Source: Lentzea sp. NBRC 102530 (lineage in GTDB: Bacteria > Actinomycetota > Actinomycetes > Mycobacteriales > Pseudonocardiaceae). Taken from it: a stretch of DNA of 64,000 nt. Made by a program: the position numbers and the translations under genes. The stretch covers positions 248,001 through 312,000 of the forward strand of contig NZ_BSTF01000007.1 of NCBI RefSeq assembly GCF_030269365.1, given 5' to 3'. The notes beneath the pieces are model-generated. The model was not told the DNA's origin. It worked only from the letters and a program-made list of their open reading frames with translations, and did no database searches. Numbering within the stretch: the stretch's first letter is position 1; the number at the start of each line of letters is the position of its first letter. Below, in pieces: positions 1 to 7,327 of the stretch.

Positions 1-322
1 AGATGAGCACCAGGTCAGCCCGCTCGGAGGTGATCCGGTAGCTGTGCGGGATCCGGCGCGGGAGGAACACGATGCCTCCCTCGCGCAGTTCGTGCTCCTC
101 GTCGCCGGCCCACACCAGCGCGGAGCCGGCCAGCAGGAGGAACACCTCGTCCTCGTTGTTGTGCATGTGCCACGGCGGCGCTTCGCCCAGGCCGGCGTCG
201 AGGCGACCGACCGTCAACTTCCCGCCGGTCGCCTCGGCGTCGAGCAGGACGCTGAACACGCTCCCGCCGATCCACTCGAGCCGCTGCTGGTCCTCCCGCT
301 GGGCGAGGTGGGGAATGCTCAA
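1..322 (-). CDS. cupin-domain protein, 3' end outside window
   Basis: Single-domain cupin, probably a small metal-binding barrel protein in the cytoplasm; substrate unknown. The 107 visible codons contain a first cupin motif, PPWHMHNNEDEVFLLLAG, with two His and a Glu that would bind a metal. The second-motif region (GGIVFLPRRIPHSYRI) supplies a further His. The TTG start at 322 is chosen because a GGAGG lies 5-7 nt upstream and the frame has no better start. It is divergent from the MarR gene at 482, so the two may share a 160-bp control region and the cupin may be a MarR target (inference). The C-terminus runs off the window. Confidence 0.75.
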   Translation of the reverse strand, partial: MSIPHLAQREDQQRLEWIGGSVFSVLLDAEATGGKLTVGRLDAGLGEAPPWHMHNNEDEVFLLLAGSALVWAGDEEHELREGGIVFLPRRIPHSYRITSERADLVLI

Positions 323-453
323 GGTCGTCCTCCGGCCGGTGGGCGCGGCGGCGCCGCTCCCCGTCCGGAAACCCTGGTGTGCACGGTTGTTCCGGCACCA
401 CGTCCCCGCCGTGCCCAACTGTGTCCAGCAGTGCTCAGCTCGTCCCCCGCTCC

Positions 454-475
454 TTCGAATTCGAAGCAGTAGACT
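454..475 (+). promoter_or_regulatory. palindromic operator and -10 box of the MarR gene
   Basis: TTCGAATTCGAA (454-465) is a perfect 12-bp palindrome, the kind of site MarR dimers bind. Five bases later TAGACT (470-475) fits an actinobacterial -10 box. Only six bases separate it from the ATG at 482, so the transcript would start at or next to the start codon (leaderless). Autorepression is inferred. Confidence 0.5.
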
Positions 476-481
476 GCGGGC

Positions 482-979
482 ATGTCCGACTCGCCGCCGT
501 CGCTCGACCCCGTCCAGCTGGGCGCCTACTTCTCCCTCGTCGAGGTCACCAGCCTGCTGCGGCACGCGGTCGAGCAGCAGCTGAAGGAGGCCGGCGACCT
601 GAGCTACGTGCAGTTCCAGCTGCTGGCGCGGCTCGGCGACTCGCCGACCGGCAGCCACCGGATGACCGACCTGGCCGACGGCGTCGTCTACAGCCGCAGC
701 GGCCTGACCTACCAGGTGGGGCTGCTGGAGAAGGCGGGGCTGGTCGAGCGCACGCCGTCCGCCGACGACGAGCGCGGCGTCACGGTCACCATCACCGATG
801 CCGGCCGCACCCGGCTCGCGGCCGTGCTGCCCGGCCACGTCGAGGTCGTCAGCGGACTGCTCTTCGAGCCCCTGTCCCACGAGGACGTGCACGCCCTGGC
901 AGGGCTGCTGGAGCCGGTGCGCGACCACATGCGGGCGGCCCCACCGCGTTCGGCCGCGCCCCGCCGCCGCAGGAGCTGA
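482..979 (+). CDS. MarR-family transcriptional regulator
   Basis: Winged-helix repressor/activator of 165 residues, the usual MarR length. The core is visible: helix-turn-helix around HRMTDLADGVVYSRSGLTYQ (about residues 60-80), followed by the beta-wing with the family signature Asp-Asp-Glu-Arg in SADDERGVTVTITDAGR. MarR proteins are dimers that usually release DNA when they bind a phenolic ligand or are oxidised; the ligand here is unknown. The ATG at 482 has no Shine-Dalgarno sequence but sits 6 nt behind a -10 box. A 12-bp palindrome upstream suggests autoregulation and control of the divergent cupin gene. Its stop lies 2 bp from the stop of the convergent ATPase gene. Confidence 0.9.
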   Translation: MSDSPPSLDPVQLGAYFSLVEVTSLLRHAVEQQLKEAGDLSYVQFQLLARLGDSPTGSHRMTDLADGVVYSRSGLTYQVGLLEKAGLVERTPSADDERGVTVTITDAGRTRLAAVLPGHVEVVSGLLFEPLSHEDVHALAGLLEPVRDHMRAAPPRSAAPRRRRS

Positions 980-981
980 CG

Positions 982-2214
982 TCACCGCGCCAGGAGGTGG
1001 GCGACCAGCCGCTCCTTGGCCACGGCGAGATGGCGCCGGTACGTGCCGTAGGGCACGCCCAACCGGCGCGCGGTCGCCCGGTGGGTGCCGGACGCCGCGA
1101 TGTAGGTGGCGACGAGGGCGTCGTGCGCCTTGATGCCGACGGGATCGACGCGCAACGCGTCGACGCCCGCTCCGAGGGCACCGCGCAGGTCCGCGACGGG
1201 GTCGGCCGAGTCCGGTGGCACCAGGTGCGATCGGAGCAGGACGCTGGTCGCGAACTCGCGCGGAGCCCGCCACGTGCGCAGCGCGGTGACCACGCCTTCC
1301 TCGAAAGCTCCGCGCGACAGGAGAGCGGGCTCGATCGCGGTCGTCGTCGAGACGCGCAGACCGGCGTGCCGGTCGGGGTCGCGCCAGCGCAGGTCGGCGT
1401 CGAGGACGGCCCGCACGGCGTCGTGGGGAACCAGCCCGTCCGCGGTGGCCTCGACGAAGGGCTGCCGGCGCAGCCACGCGAACACCGTGGTCGCCTCGTC
1501 GTCACCCAACACCTCGCGCAGCGACGACTCGCGCGTGGCGGCGGCCTGGGCGAGGACGTCGAGGGCCCGCCGGTGAGCGGCGCCGGGCACCTCCCCCACC
1601 AGCCGGTCGACCAGGGTCGTGAGCACGTCGCCGGTGGGCTCCCACCCCGCGGCCGAGGCGGCGAGGGACAGCACGAGCGGGTTGCCTCCGGCGAACGCGA
1701 GGACGGCGTCCCGCCGGTGCGGGGCGAGCCCCCGTGCCGCGAGCAGGGAGGCGGACGCTCCGGCGTCGAGCGGACGCACCGGCAGCGCGGTGAAGAGCGG
1801 TGCCCAGCCGGGATCGAGCGTCCACTCGGGATCGGGCGCCGCTCGGCTCGCGAGCACCGCGACCGCGCCGTCCGCGAGCCGGGGCAGGAACGACTCGCGC
1901 AGCCACGGTTCGAGCTGCCCGCACCGTTCGGCGGCGTCGACCAGGAGCACCACGTCCGGCTTGACGCACGCGAGCGCGGCGGCCTCCTCCAGCCCGCGCC
2001 GGTCGTCGTTCAGCCGTCCGTCCACCTGGACCACTTCGCGCCCGGACAGCCGCGCCTGCCGCGCGACGTGCCGCAGCAGCGCCGACTTCCCGATACCGCC
2101 GGGCCCGTGCAGGTACGCCACACGCGCGGCACCGGCCAGCACCCGGTCCAGCACCGCCACGTCGGCGTCCCGGCCGACCAGGCGCGCGTCCCGGAGCGAG
2201 GTGTTGATCAACAC
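982..2214 (-). CDS. STAND-type ATPase with C-terminal HTH-like segment
   Basis: A 410-residue P-loop protein. The N-terminus reads as an AAA/NB-ARC module: RLVGRDADVAVL, then Walker A GPGGIGKSALL (about 38-48) and a Walker B-like VVLLVDAAE near 108. The GGNPLVLSLAA segment resembles the GxP motif of STAND ATPases. The last 50 residues (ATARRLGVPYGTYRRHLAVAK) look like a helix-turn-helix, so it may be a small ATP-dependent regulator; no target is evident. The GTG start at 2214 lies inside a perfect 14-bp palindrome. It follows the XRE regulator gene by 28 bp on the same strand and may be co-transcribed with it. Confidence 0.6.
   Translation of the reverse strand: MLINTSLRDARLVGRDADVAVLDRVLAGAARVAYLHGPGGIGKSALLRHVARQARLSGREVVQVDGRLNDDRRGLEEAAALACVKPDVVLLVDAAERCGQLEPWLRESFLPRLADGAVAVLASRAAPDPEWTLDPGWAPLFTALPVRPLDAGASASLLAARGLAPHRRDAVLAFAGGNPLVLSLAASAAGWEPTGDVLTTLVDRLVGEVPGAAHRRALDVLAQAAATRESSLREVLGDDEATTVFAWLRRQPFVEATADGLVPHDAVRAVLDADLRWRDPDRHAGLRVSTTTAIEPALLSRGAFEEGVVTALRTWRAPREFATSVLLRSHLVPPDSADPVADLRGALGAGVDALRVDPVGIKAHDALVATYIAASGTHRATARRLGVPYGTYRRHLAVAKERLVAHLLAR
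2201..2214. promoter_or_regulatory. 14-bp palindrome over the start codon
   Basis: GTGTTGATCAACAC is a perfect palindrome whose first three bases on the minus strand are the GTG start codon of the ATPase gene. It could be a protein-binding site or mRNA fold that controls its own translation, or chance; nothing else supports a role. Confidence 0.25.
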
Positions 2215-2242
2215 CGCCCCAGGATCACCTCAGCGGGGCCGG

Positions 2243-3097
2243 TCAGCCTGGGCCAGGTTGTCCCACCCTGATGATCGCGGGCCCGGCCGAGGCGCGGACG
2301 ACCTCACCGAGCCGGCCCTCGTCGGCCGACCCCGGCGTGGCCGTGAGAAGGACCGCCTGGAGGTGGTCGCCGGGCACCTCGAGCATCGTGCCGTCGAGCG
2401 CTATGTCACCCACGCCCGGATGCCGGAAGACGGCGCGGCTGTCGTAGGCCGCACCGGCTTCGGGCGCACGCCACAGCCCGTCGAACGAACGGCTCGTGGT
2501 CCGCAGCTCGTCGACGAGCTCGGCCAGCGACTCGTCGCCGGGGTAGCGCAGGACCGTGCTGTGCAACCGCGCGGTGAGCGCCGCCCGGAACGCCGCGGCG
2601 TGGTCGTCCTCGCGGCTGATCTCGCGGTGCCCCTTCGAGAACGAGCGCCAGGCGATGTTCCAGTCCCGCGCCACCCGGTTCGACGCGCCCGCCCCCAGCG
2701 CCATCCAGGCACCGTTGACGGCGACGACGTTCCACGCCAGGTCCGTCAGGAACACCGGCGTCCCGGAAAACCGTTCGAGCAACCGCATCGCCGCCGCGCC
2801 GGCCTCCCGGGGCACCCGTCCGTCCGCCGCGGCGTACCCGGCCAGCGCGCAGAGCCGTTCGTACTCGGCCGGCCCCGCGCGCAACGCGCGGGCGATCGCG
2901 TTCACGACGGCGGCGGAGGGGTGCCGTCGCCCCTGCTCCAGCCGCCGCACGTAGTCCGCCGACACCCCGGCCAGCTCGGCGAGTTCCTCCCGCCGCACGC
3001 CACGGGCCCGCCTCCGCCCCGGAGGCAGACCGATCGCGGCGGGGTCCGTGGTCTCGCGCAACCGGCGCACCTCCGCGCCGAGATCCTGCAACGCCAT
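2243..3097 (-). CDS. XRE-family regulator with MmyB-like sensor domain
   Basis: 284 residues, typical of the actinobacterial HTH plus MmyB-like ligand-binding family. The N-terminal helix-turn-helix is clear: RREELAELAGVSADYVRRLEQG (about 34-56, with the GVS/YVRRLEQG signature). The C-terminal part starts with VFLTDLAWNVVAVNGAW and continues as a PAS-like fold that in this family is thought to bind a small hydrophobic ligand (family knowledge). These regulators commonly control a divergent or adjacent dehydrogenase; none is adjacent here, the nearest genes being the ATPase gene downstream and the cysK operon upstream on the same strand. The start at 3097 is the ATG giving the canonical MALQDLGAEVRRLRE N-terminus. 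Confidence 0.85.
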   Translation of the reverse strand: MALQDLGAEVRRLRETTDPAAIGLPPGRRRARGVRREELAELAGVSADYVRRLEQGRRHPSAAVVNAIARALRAGPAEYERLCALAGYAAADGRVPREAGAAAMRLLERFSGTPVFLTDLAWNVVAVNGAWMALGAGASNRVARDWNIAWRSFSKGHREISREDDHAAAFRAALTARLHSTVLRYPGDESLAELVDELRTTSRSFDGLWRAPEAGAAYDSRAVFRHPGVGDIALDGTMLEVPGDHLQAVLLTATPGSADEGRLGEVVRASAGPAIIRVGQPGPG

Positions 3098-3180
3098 GCC
3101 CTAAGTGTCCCTTATGGAGCAGATGCACGTATCGGCCGGCGCCTGCCACGACCGGGCCGCCCGCCGTCTCGTTTCGGCAC

Positions 3181-3223
3181 AGCGCGCCCGTTGCTGTCCA
3201 CAGTGGACGGCAACGGGCGCGCT
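3181..3223 (-). terminator. very long hairpin terminator after cysK
   Basis: AGCGCGCCCGTTGC (3181-3194) pairs perfectly with GCAACGGGCGCGCT (3210-3223). After one T-G wobble, the inner GTCCAC pairs with GTGGAC around a single A. The total is about 21 bp of stem. It starts 34 nt after the cysK stop on the minus strand, so it is the likely terminator of the eamA-cysE-cysK operon. Confidence 0.75.
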
Positions 3224-3256
3224 CACCCTGTGTGCCCGCCCCGGTCGGGGACGCCG

Positions 3257-4207
3257 TCAGGAATCGTTCTCCTCCTGGTCGAACCACGAGAGGTACCGCT
3301 CGCCCGTGTCCGGGAACACGGTCACCAGGTTCTTGCCGGCGTGCTCCGGCCGCCCGGCGAGCACGCGGGAGGCGTGGGCGGCCGCGCCGGAGGAGACCCC
3401 GACCAGCAACCCCGCCGTGCGGGCCAGTTCGCGCGCGGTGGCGTAGGCGTCCTCGTTCGACACGGTGAGCACTTCGTCGATCAGGCCGACGTCGGTGGTG
3501 GGCGCGACGAAACCGCCGTTGAGGCCCGGGATGCGGTGCAGGCCGCCCCAGCCCTGGCTGAGCACGGGCGAACCCTCCGGCTCCACCGCGACCACGTGGA
3601 TCGCGGGGTTGCGCTCCTTCAGGTACTTCGCGGTGCCGCTGAGCGTGCCGCCGGTGCCGACGCCGCAGACGAAGACGTCGATCTCGCCGTCGGTGTCGTT
3701 CCAGATCTCCGGGCCGGTGGTGGCGTGGTGCGCGGCCACGTTGTCGGAGTTCTCGTGCTGGCAGGCGAACCACGAGCCCGGCCGTTCGCGGGAGATCTCC
3801 TCGGCCTTGGCGATCGCCGCCACGTAGCCGTCCTGGTACGGGGTCAGCACGACCTCCGCGCCGAACGCCCGCAGCAGCTGGATCCGTTCGCTGGTGGCGC
3901 TGTCCGGCAGGACGATCACGCACCGGTACCCGCGCGCCGCGGCGATGGCGGCCAGGGAGATGCCGGTGTTGCCGGACGTGGCCTCGACGATCGTGCCCGA
4001 TCCCCTGGTGAGCTGGCCGCGTTCCTCCGCGCCGTTGATCATGAAGAGGGCGGCGCGGTCCTTCACGCTCGACAGGGGGTTCGCCATCTCCAGCTTGGCG
4101 TGCAACCGCGCCGTGGTGACGCCGAGGTCGAGCCGCACGATCGGGGTGCCGCCGACGAGGTCGGCGAGCGACTGGGCGAGTCCTCGCCCGGTGAGCTGAC
4201 GGGTCAT
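3257..4207 (-). CDS. cysK: cysteine synthase (O-acetylserine sulfhydrylase family)
   Basis: PLP enzyme that joins sulfide to O-acetylserine to make L-cysteine, in the cytoplasm. All family marks are present: the Schiff-base lysine in NPLSSVKDRAA (K49), the phosphate/substrate loop TSGNTGISLA (about 77-86), and the PLP-phosphate loop GVGTGGTLSGT. Length 316 matches CysK/CysM. ATG at 4207 is preferred over the GTG just before it because GGAGA then sits 7 nt upstream. It lies 24 bp downstream of cysE in the same operon. A cystathionine beta-synthase-like or CysM-type donor preference cannot be excluded from sequence alone. Confidence 0.92.
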   Translation of the reverse strand: MTRQLTGRGLAQSLADLVGGTPIVRLDLGVTTARLHAKLEMANPLSSVKDRAALFMINGAEERGQLTRGSGTIVEATSGNTGISLAAIAAARGYRCVIVLPDSATSERIQLLRAFGAEVVLTPYQDGYVAAIAKAEEISRERPGSWFACQHENSDNVAAHHATTGPEIWNDTDGEIDVFVCGVGTGGTLSGTAKYLKERNPAIHVVAVEPEGSPVLSQGWGGLHRIPGLNGGFVAPTTDVGLIDEVLTVSNEDAYATARELARTAGLLVGVSSGAAAHASRVLAGRPEHAGKNLVTVFPDTGERYLSWFDQEENDS

Positions 4208-4231
4208 CACGGGTCTCCGGTCGGTTGGATG

Positions 4232-4867
4232 TCACCAGGTCGGGAACACGGCGCCCTTGTGCCTCGGGCTGGTGGCGACGGGGTGGCGCACCCTGGCCGC
4301 CTTCACCACGCCGCGCGTCGACCTGAGCGCGGGCACGGAGAACGGGGCCAGCACCCGCGAGTCGGCGGGGACGTCGCGGATGACGAGGGCCTGGGCGCCC
4401 ACCACGGAGTCGTGGCCGACGGTGATCGGGCCGAGCAGCGTCGCGTTGGCGCCGATCACCACCCGGTCGCCGAGCTTCGGGTGCCGCCGCGACCCCTCTG
4501 GCCGCTGGTTGTCGTGCCACCACCCGACGGCGCCGAGCGTGACCTGGTGGAAGATCGTCACGTCGTCGCCGATGACGACGGTCTCGCCGATCACGACGCC
4601 CGCGCCGTGGTCGATGAAGAAACCGCGCCCGATCGTCGCGCCGGGGTGGATCTCGATGCCCCCGGTGAGCAACCGGGCGAGGACCATGACCAGCCGCGCC
4701 GCCCGCCGGTGCCCCTTCAGGTGCAACCGGTGCGACACGCGGTGTCCCCAGATCGCGATGACCGTCGGGTGCAGCAACGCCTCGCTGCGGGAGAGGATCG
4801 ACGGGTCGCGGTCCATGACCATGTCGAGGTCGGCGTGGATCCGCCGCAGTGCCGCCGCCGGGTTCAT
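4232..4867 (-). CDS. cysE: serine O-acetyltransferase
   Basis: Makes O-acetylserine from serine and acetyl-CoA, the substrate of the next gene product, CysK. The 211-residue protein has the short N-terminal helical domain (IHADLDMVMDRDPS, then HPTVIAIWGHRVSHRL). A left-handed beta-helix of hexapeptide repeats follows: GGIEIHPGATIGRGFFIDHG, with the catalytic His and the GVVIGETVVIGDDVTIFHQ block. The C-terminal tail ends ARVRHPVAT...FPTW rather than the usual Ile; a C-terminal Ile is what normally docks into CysK, so complex formation is uncertain. Its ATG shares one base with the stop of the transporter gene (TGATG), implying translational coupling. Confidence 0.92.
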   Translation of the reverse strand: MNPAAALRRIHADLDMVMDRDPSILSRSEALLHPTVIAIWGHRVSHRLHLKGHRRAARLVMVLARLLTGGIEIHPGATIGRGFFIDHGAGVVIGETVVIGDDVTIFHQVTLGAVGWWHDNQRPEGSRRHPKLGDRVVIGANATLLGPITVGHDSVVGAQALVIRDVPADSRVLAPFSVPALRSTRGVVKAARVRHPVATSPRHKGAVFPTW

Positions 4868-5766
4868 CAGACCGCTCCCGTCTTCCGCGCTCGCACGTTC
4901 CCGAGCCGGTTCTCCGCGTACGCCACGCCGACGAGGACCACGAGACCGCCCGCGACGAGGTTCCAGGTGACGTGCTCGCCGAGGAACACGACGCTGACGA
5001 GCACCGCGAACACCGGCACCACGTAGTTGACGGCGGAGGCCGTGGTGGCGCCGGCGTCGCCGATGAGCCGGAAGTACAGGACGTAGGCCAGTCCCGTGCT
5101 GAACAGCCCGAGCAGCACGATGCTCGCCGTCACCGGCCAGGTGAGGTGCGGCGTGCGCCAGTCGAGGAACGGCGTGACGACCGCCTGCAGCACGGCCGCC
5201 GACACGAGCTGCGCGGCCGCGAGCGCCAGCGGCGCCAACCCCAGTGGCGACAGGAACCTGCGGACGTACACGAACCCGATCGCGTAGCTGACCGCCGCGC
5301 CGAAGCACGCCATCCGGCCGCCGAGCGAGCCGAGCGACTCGTGCCACGGCCCGATCAGCAGGACCACGCCGACGAACCCGAGCGCGAGCCCGACCGCCTT
5401 GCGCGGCGTCGCCCGTTCGGACGGCAGCGCGGCCGCCGCGAGCCCGAGCGTGAGCAGCGGGGTCGCGCCGATCAGCACGCCCGCGATGCCCGCGCCCGTG
5501 GTCTTCTCGCCGTAGGACAGCAGGAGGAACGGGACGACGTTGCCGAACAGCCCGGCCGCGGCGATGTGCCCCCAGACCTGTGCCGACCTCGGCAGCGCGA
5601 CGGAACGCAGCGCCGCCACCGAGAGCAGGACCGCCGCGCCGAGGACGAGTCTGCCGAGCACGAGCTGTCCCGGGGTCAGACCTTCCAGGGACACCTTGAT
5701 GAAGGTGAAGCTGCTTCCCCACAGCAGCGCCAGCAGCAGGAAGCGCGCGACGGATGCCTTGTCCAT
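4867..5766 (-). CDS. EamA-family (DMT) transporter, probable amino-acid/cysteine exporter
   Basis: 299 residues in ten predicted membrane helices built from two EamA repeats; the first opens with LLLALLWGSSFTFIKVSLEG, the second around GGRMACFGAAVSYAIGFVYV. DMT exporters such as E. coli YdeD/EamA move O-acetylserine and cysteine out of the cell (family knowledge). Being first in an operon with cysE and cysK makes that role likely here (inference). The ATG at 5766 has a GAGG 5 nt upstream. Cytoplasmic membrane location. It could also export another metabolite derived from cysteine. Confidence 0.82.
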   Translation of the reverse strand: MDKASVARFLLLALLWGSSFTFIKVSLEGLTPGQLVLGRLVLGAAVLLSVAALRSVALPRSAQVWGHIAAAGLFGNVVPFLLLSYGEKTTGAGIAGVLIGATPLLTLGLAAAALPSERATPRKAVGLALGFVGVVLLIGPWHESLGSLGGRMACFGAAVSYAIGFVYVRRFLSPLGLAPLALAAAQLVSAAVLQAVVTPFLDWRTPHLTWPVTASIVLLGLFSTGLAYVLYFRLIGDAGATTASAVNYVVPVFAVLVSVVFLGEHVTWNLVAGGLVVLVGVAYAENRLGNVRARKTGAV

Positions 5767-5912
5767 TGCGCCTCGTTTCGGGTGAGCTTCCGGTGGAGTC
5801 GTTTGGACACTTCACCAGAACGGGCTCGGGGCGTGGTGGAGCGCGTGACACGGTTGCACACGCCGGCGGGAACGCTCTCATCTCGCGCCGCCTCCACCGA
5901 AGGTCGGAACCG

Positions 5913-6157
5913 GTGCCCCACCAAGATCCGCAGGCTGCCGTCGTGCCCGTGCCGCGCCACTCCTCCTCCCTGCTGCCCACGGCCCCCGCCGCCGGCAGCG
6001 CATCGGCACCGACCTCACCGCGGCCACCGGCGGCCTGCTGGCCTGGGGCGCGATGGCCGCGTGGGCGCTCACGAACGGCTGGACCTGCACGGCGTCGCAG
6101 CGCACGAGCGACTGCAGCACCTCGGGTCTGGGCTGGCAGTACCGCCTGACCAGGTGA
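5913..6157 (+). pseudogene. possible decayed or frameshifted small membrane-protein gene
   Basis: The 423-bp gap between eamA and the DUF1232 gene holds no clean gene. A frame open from 5849 to the TGA at 6155-6157 ends in a plausible hydrophobic stretch (LTAATGGLLAWGAMAAW) and a Cys-containing tail, but has no ATG or GTG start before residue-level position 6053. A GTG at 5913 starts a second frame that would need a frameshift to join it. The frame ends 4 bp before a strong hairpin, which is the main reason to suspect a real gene end. This could equally be non-coding. Confidence 0.25.
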
Positions 6158-6161
6158 CGCT

Positions 6162-6185
6162 GGGGGGCCCGTGCGCGGGCCCTCC
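6162..6185. terminator. hairpin between convergent frames
   Basis: GGGCCCG (6165-6171) and CGGGCCC (6176-6182) pair around TGCG. Three further outer pairs, one of them G-T, extend the stem to 6162-6185. It sits just before the 3' end of the minus-strand DUF1232 gene and just after the doubtful plus-strand frame, so it could serve either. Confidence 0.6.
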
Positions 6186-6189
6186 GCCG

Positions 6190-6633
6190 TCAGCGCTCGG
6201 GGGTGCCCTCCGGCGGGTCTTCCGGACGCAACCCGGCGAGGCGGGCGACAGCGGCGAACCCGTCGTCCGTCCCAGGCCAATGCGCCCGGACCGCCGCGAT
6301 CCCCGCACGGCGGACGACTCCGCGCAGCACCGCCGTCACGATGATCGCGTCGTCGGTGTACCCGAGGACGGGGATGAAGTCGGGGATCAGGTCGATCGGC
6401 AACGCCAGGTAGACCATCAGCAACCAGAGCCGGACGCGCACCCCGCGCGGCAACGTCCCGTCCCCGGCGAGCCTCCGGACCAGCCGCAGCACGTCGGGCA
6501 GCAACCGCAACGCCTCGCGCAGCAGCCCGCCGCGCGGCCGGACGACGAGCAACGCGATCACCAGGACGAGCCAGGTGACGAGCAGCGCGATGCCGATGCC
6601 GATCAGCAGGTCCCACCAGAACGAGCCGGTCAC
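6190..6633 (-). CDS. DUF1232 (YkvA-type) membrane protein
   Basis: 147 residues. An N-terminal membrane helix (LLIGIGIALLVTWLVLVIALLVV, within about 8-31) precedes the DUF1232 core, recognisable from YLALPIDLIPDFIPVLGYTDD (about 75-95), where Pro-Asp-Leu-Ile-Pro-Asp-Phe is the family hallmark. The biochemical role of the family is unknown to me. GTG start at 6633 with only a weak GGGCGGGA upstream. It lies 31 bp downstream of ktrA on the same strand and may be co-transcribed, but nothing links it functionally to potassium transport. Confidence 0.8.
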   Translation of the reverse strand: MTGSFWWDLLIGIGIALLVTWLVLVIALLVVRPRGGLLREALRLLPDVLRLVRRLAGDGTLPRGVRVRLWLLMVYLALPIDLIPDFIPVLGYTDDAIIVTAVLRGVVRRAGIAAVRAHWPGTDDGFAAVARLAGLRPEDPPEGTPER

Positions 6634-6664
6634 GTCCCGCCCGCCCGCACCGCGTTCGCGCCCG

Positions 6665-7327
6665 TCACGTCCTGTCCGCGAGCCGTTCCACGTCCGTCAC
6701 CTTGCCCGCGACGATCAGCACGTCCCCGCGTTCGACCACCGTGTCGGCCGTCGCGTAGGTGAAGCCCTCCCCCGGCCGCTTCACCCCCACCACCGTGACG
6801 CCGTACTTCCCGCGCAGCTTGCTCTGCCCGAGCGGCTTGCCGATGGCCTCGTGGGGCGGCCGCGCCTTCATCATCGCGTAGTCGTCCTCGAACTCGATGT
6901 AGTCGAGCATCTTGCCGGTGACGACGTGCGCGACCCGTTCGCCCATCTCGTGTTCGGGCAGCACGACGTGGTGCGCGCCGATGCGTTCCAGGATCCGGCC
7001 GTGTTCGCGGCTGATCGCCTTGGCCCAGATGTTGGGGATCTCGAAGTCGACCAGCACCGCCGTGGTGAGGATGCTGGCCTCCAGGTCGGTGCCGATGCCG
7101 ACGACCGCGCGCTGGAACTCGTCCACGCCGAGCTGGCGCATGACCTCGGCGTCGGTGGTGTCGGCGACGACGGCGTGCGTCACGTCGTCGGCGTGCCGCT
7201 GCACGAGCTTCGGGTCCGAGTCGATCGCCATGACCTCGACGCCCTGCGCGACCAGTTCGAGCGCGAGCGAGCTGCCGAAGCGGCCCAGTCCGAGCACGAC
7301 GACGCGGGACGACTGCTTATCCGACAA
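6665..7327 (-). CDS. ktrA: potassium uptake regulatory subunit (RCK protein)
   Basis: Cytoplasmic gating ring of a Ktr/Trk potassium channel. The 220 residues contain an N-terminal Rossmann RCK_N domain with VVVLGLGRFGSSLALEL (about 9-25, the GxGxxG nucleotide site) and the acidic ribose-binding end of beta-2 at AIDSDP. A C-terminal RCK_C domain follows (about 140-218, ending ERGDVLIVAG). In the family, ATP/ADP or NAD(H) binding and c-di-AMP at RCK_C control the pore. The start overlaps the end of ktrB by 11 bp, so translation of the two subunits is coupled. Confidence 0.9.
   Translation of the reverse strand: MSDKQSSRVVVLGLGRFGSSLALELVAQGVEVMAIDSDPKLVQRHADDVTHAVVADTTDAEVMRQLGVDEFQRAVVGIGTDLEASILTTAVLVDFEIPNIWAKAISREHGRILERIGAHHVVLPEHEMGERVAHVVTGKMLDYIEFEDDYAMMKARPPHEAIGKPLGQSKLRGKYGVTVVGVKRPGEGFTYATADTVVERGDVLIVAGKVTDVERLADRT

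Noticed and set aside
1619..5026. An open plus-strand frame of more than 1100 codons opposite the regulators and cys genes
   Set aside because: It is antisense to genes with clear motifs and has low-complexity Arg/Pro/Ala composition, as expected for mirror frames in high-GC DNA.
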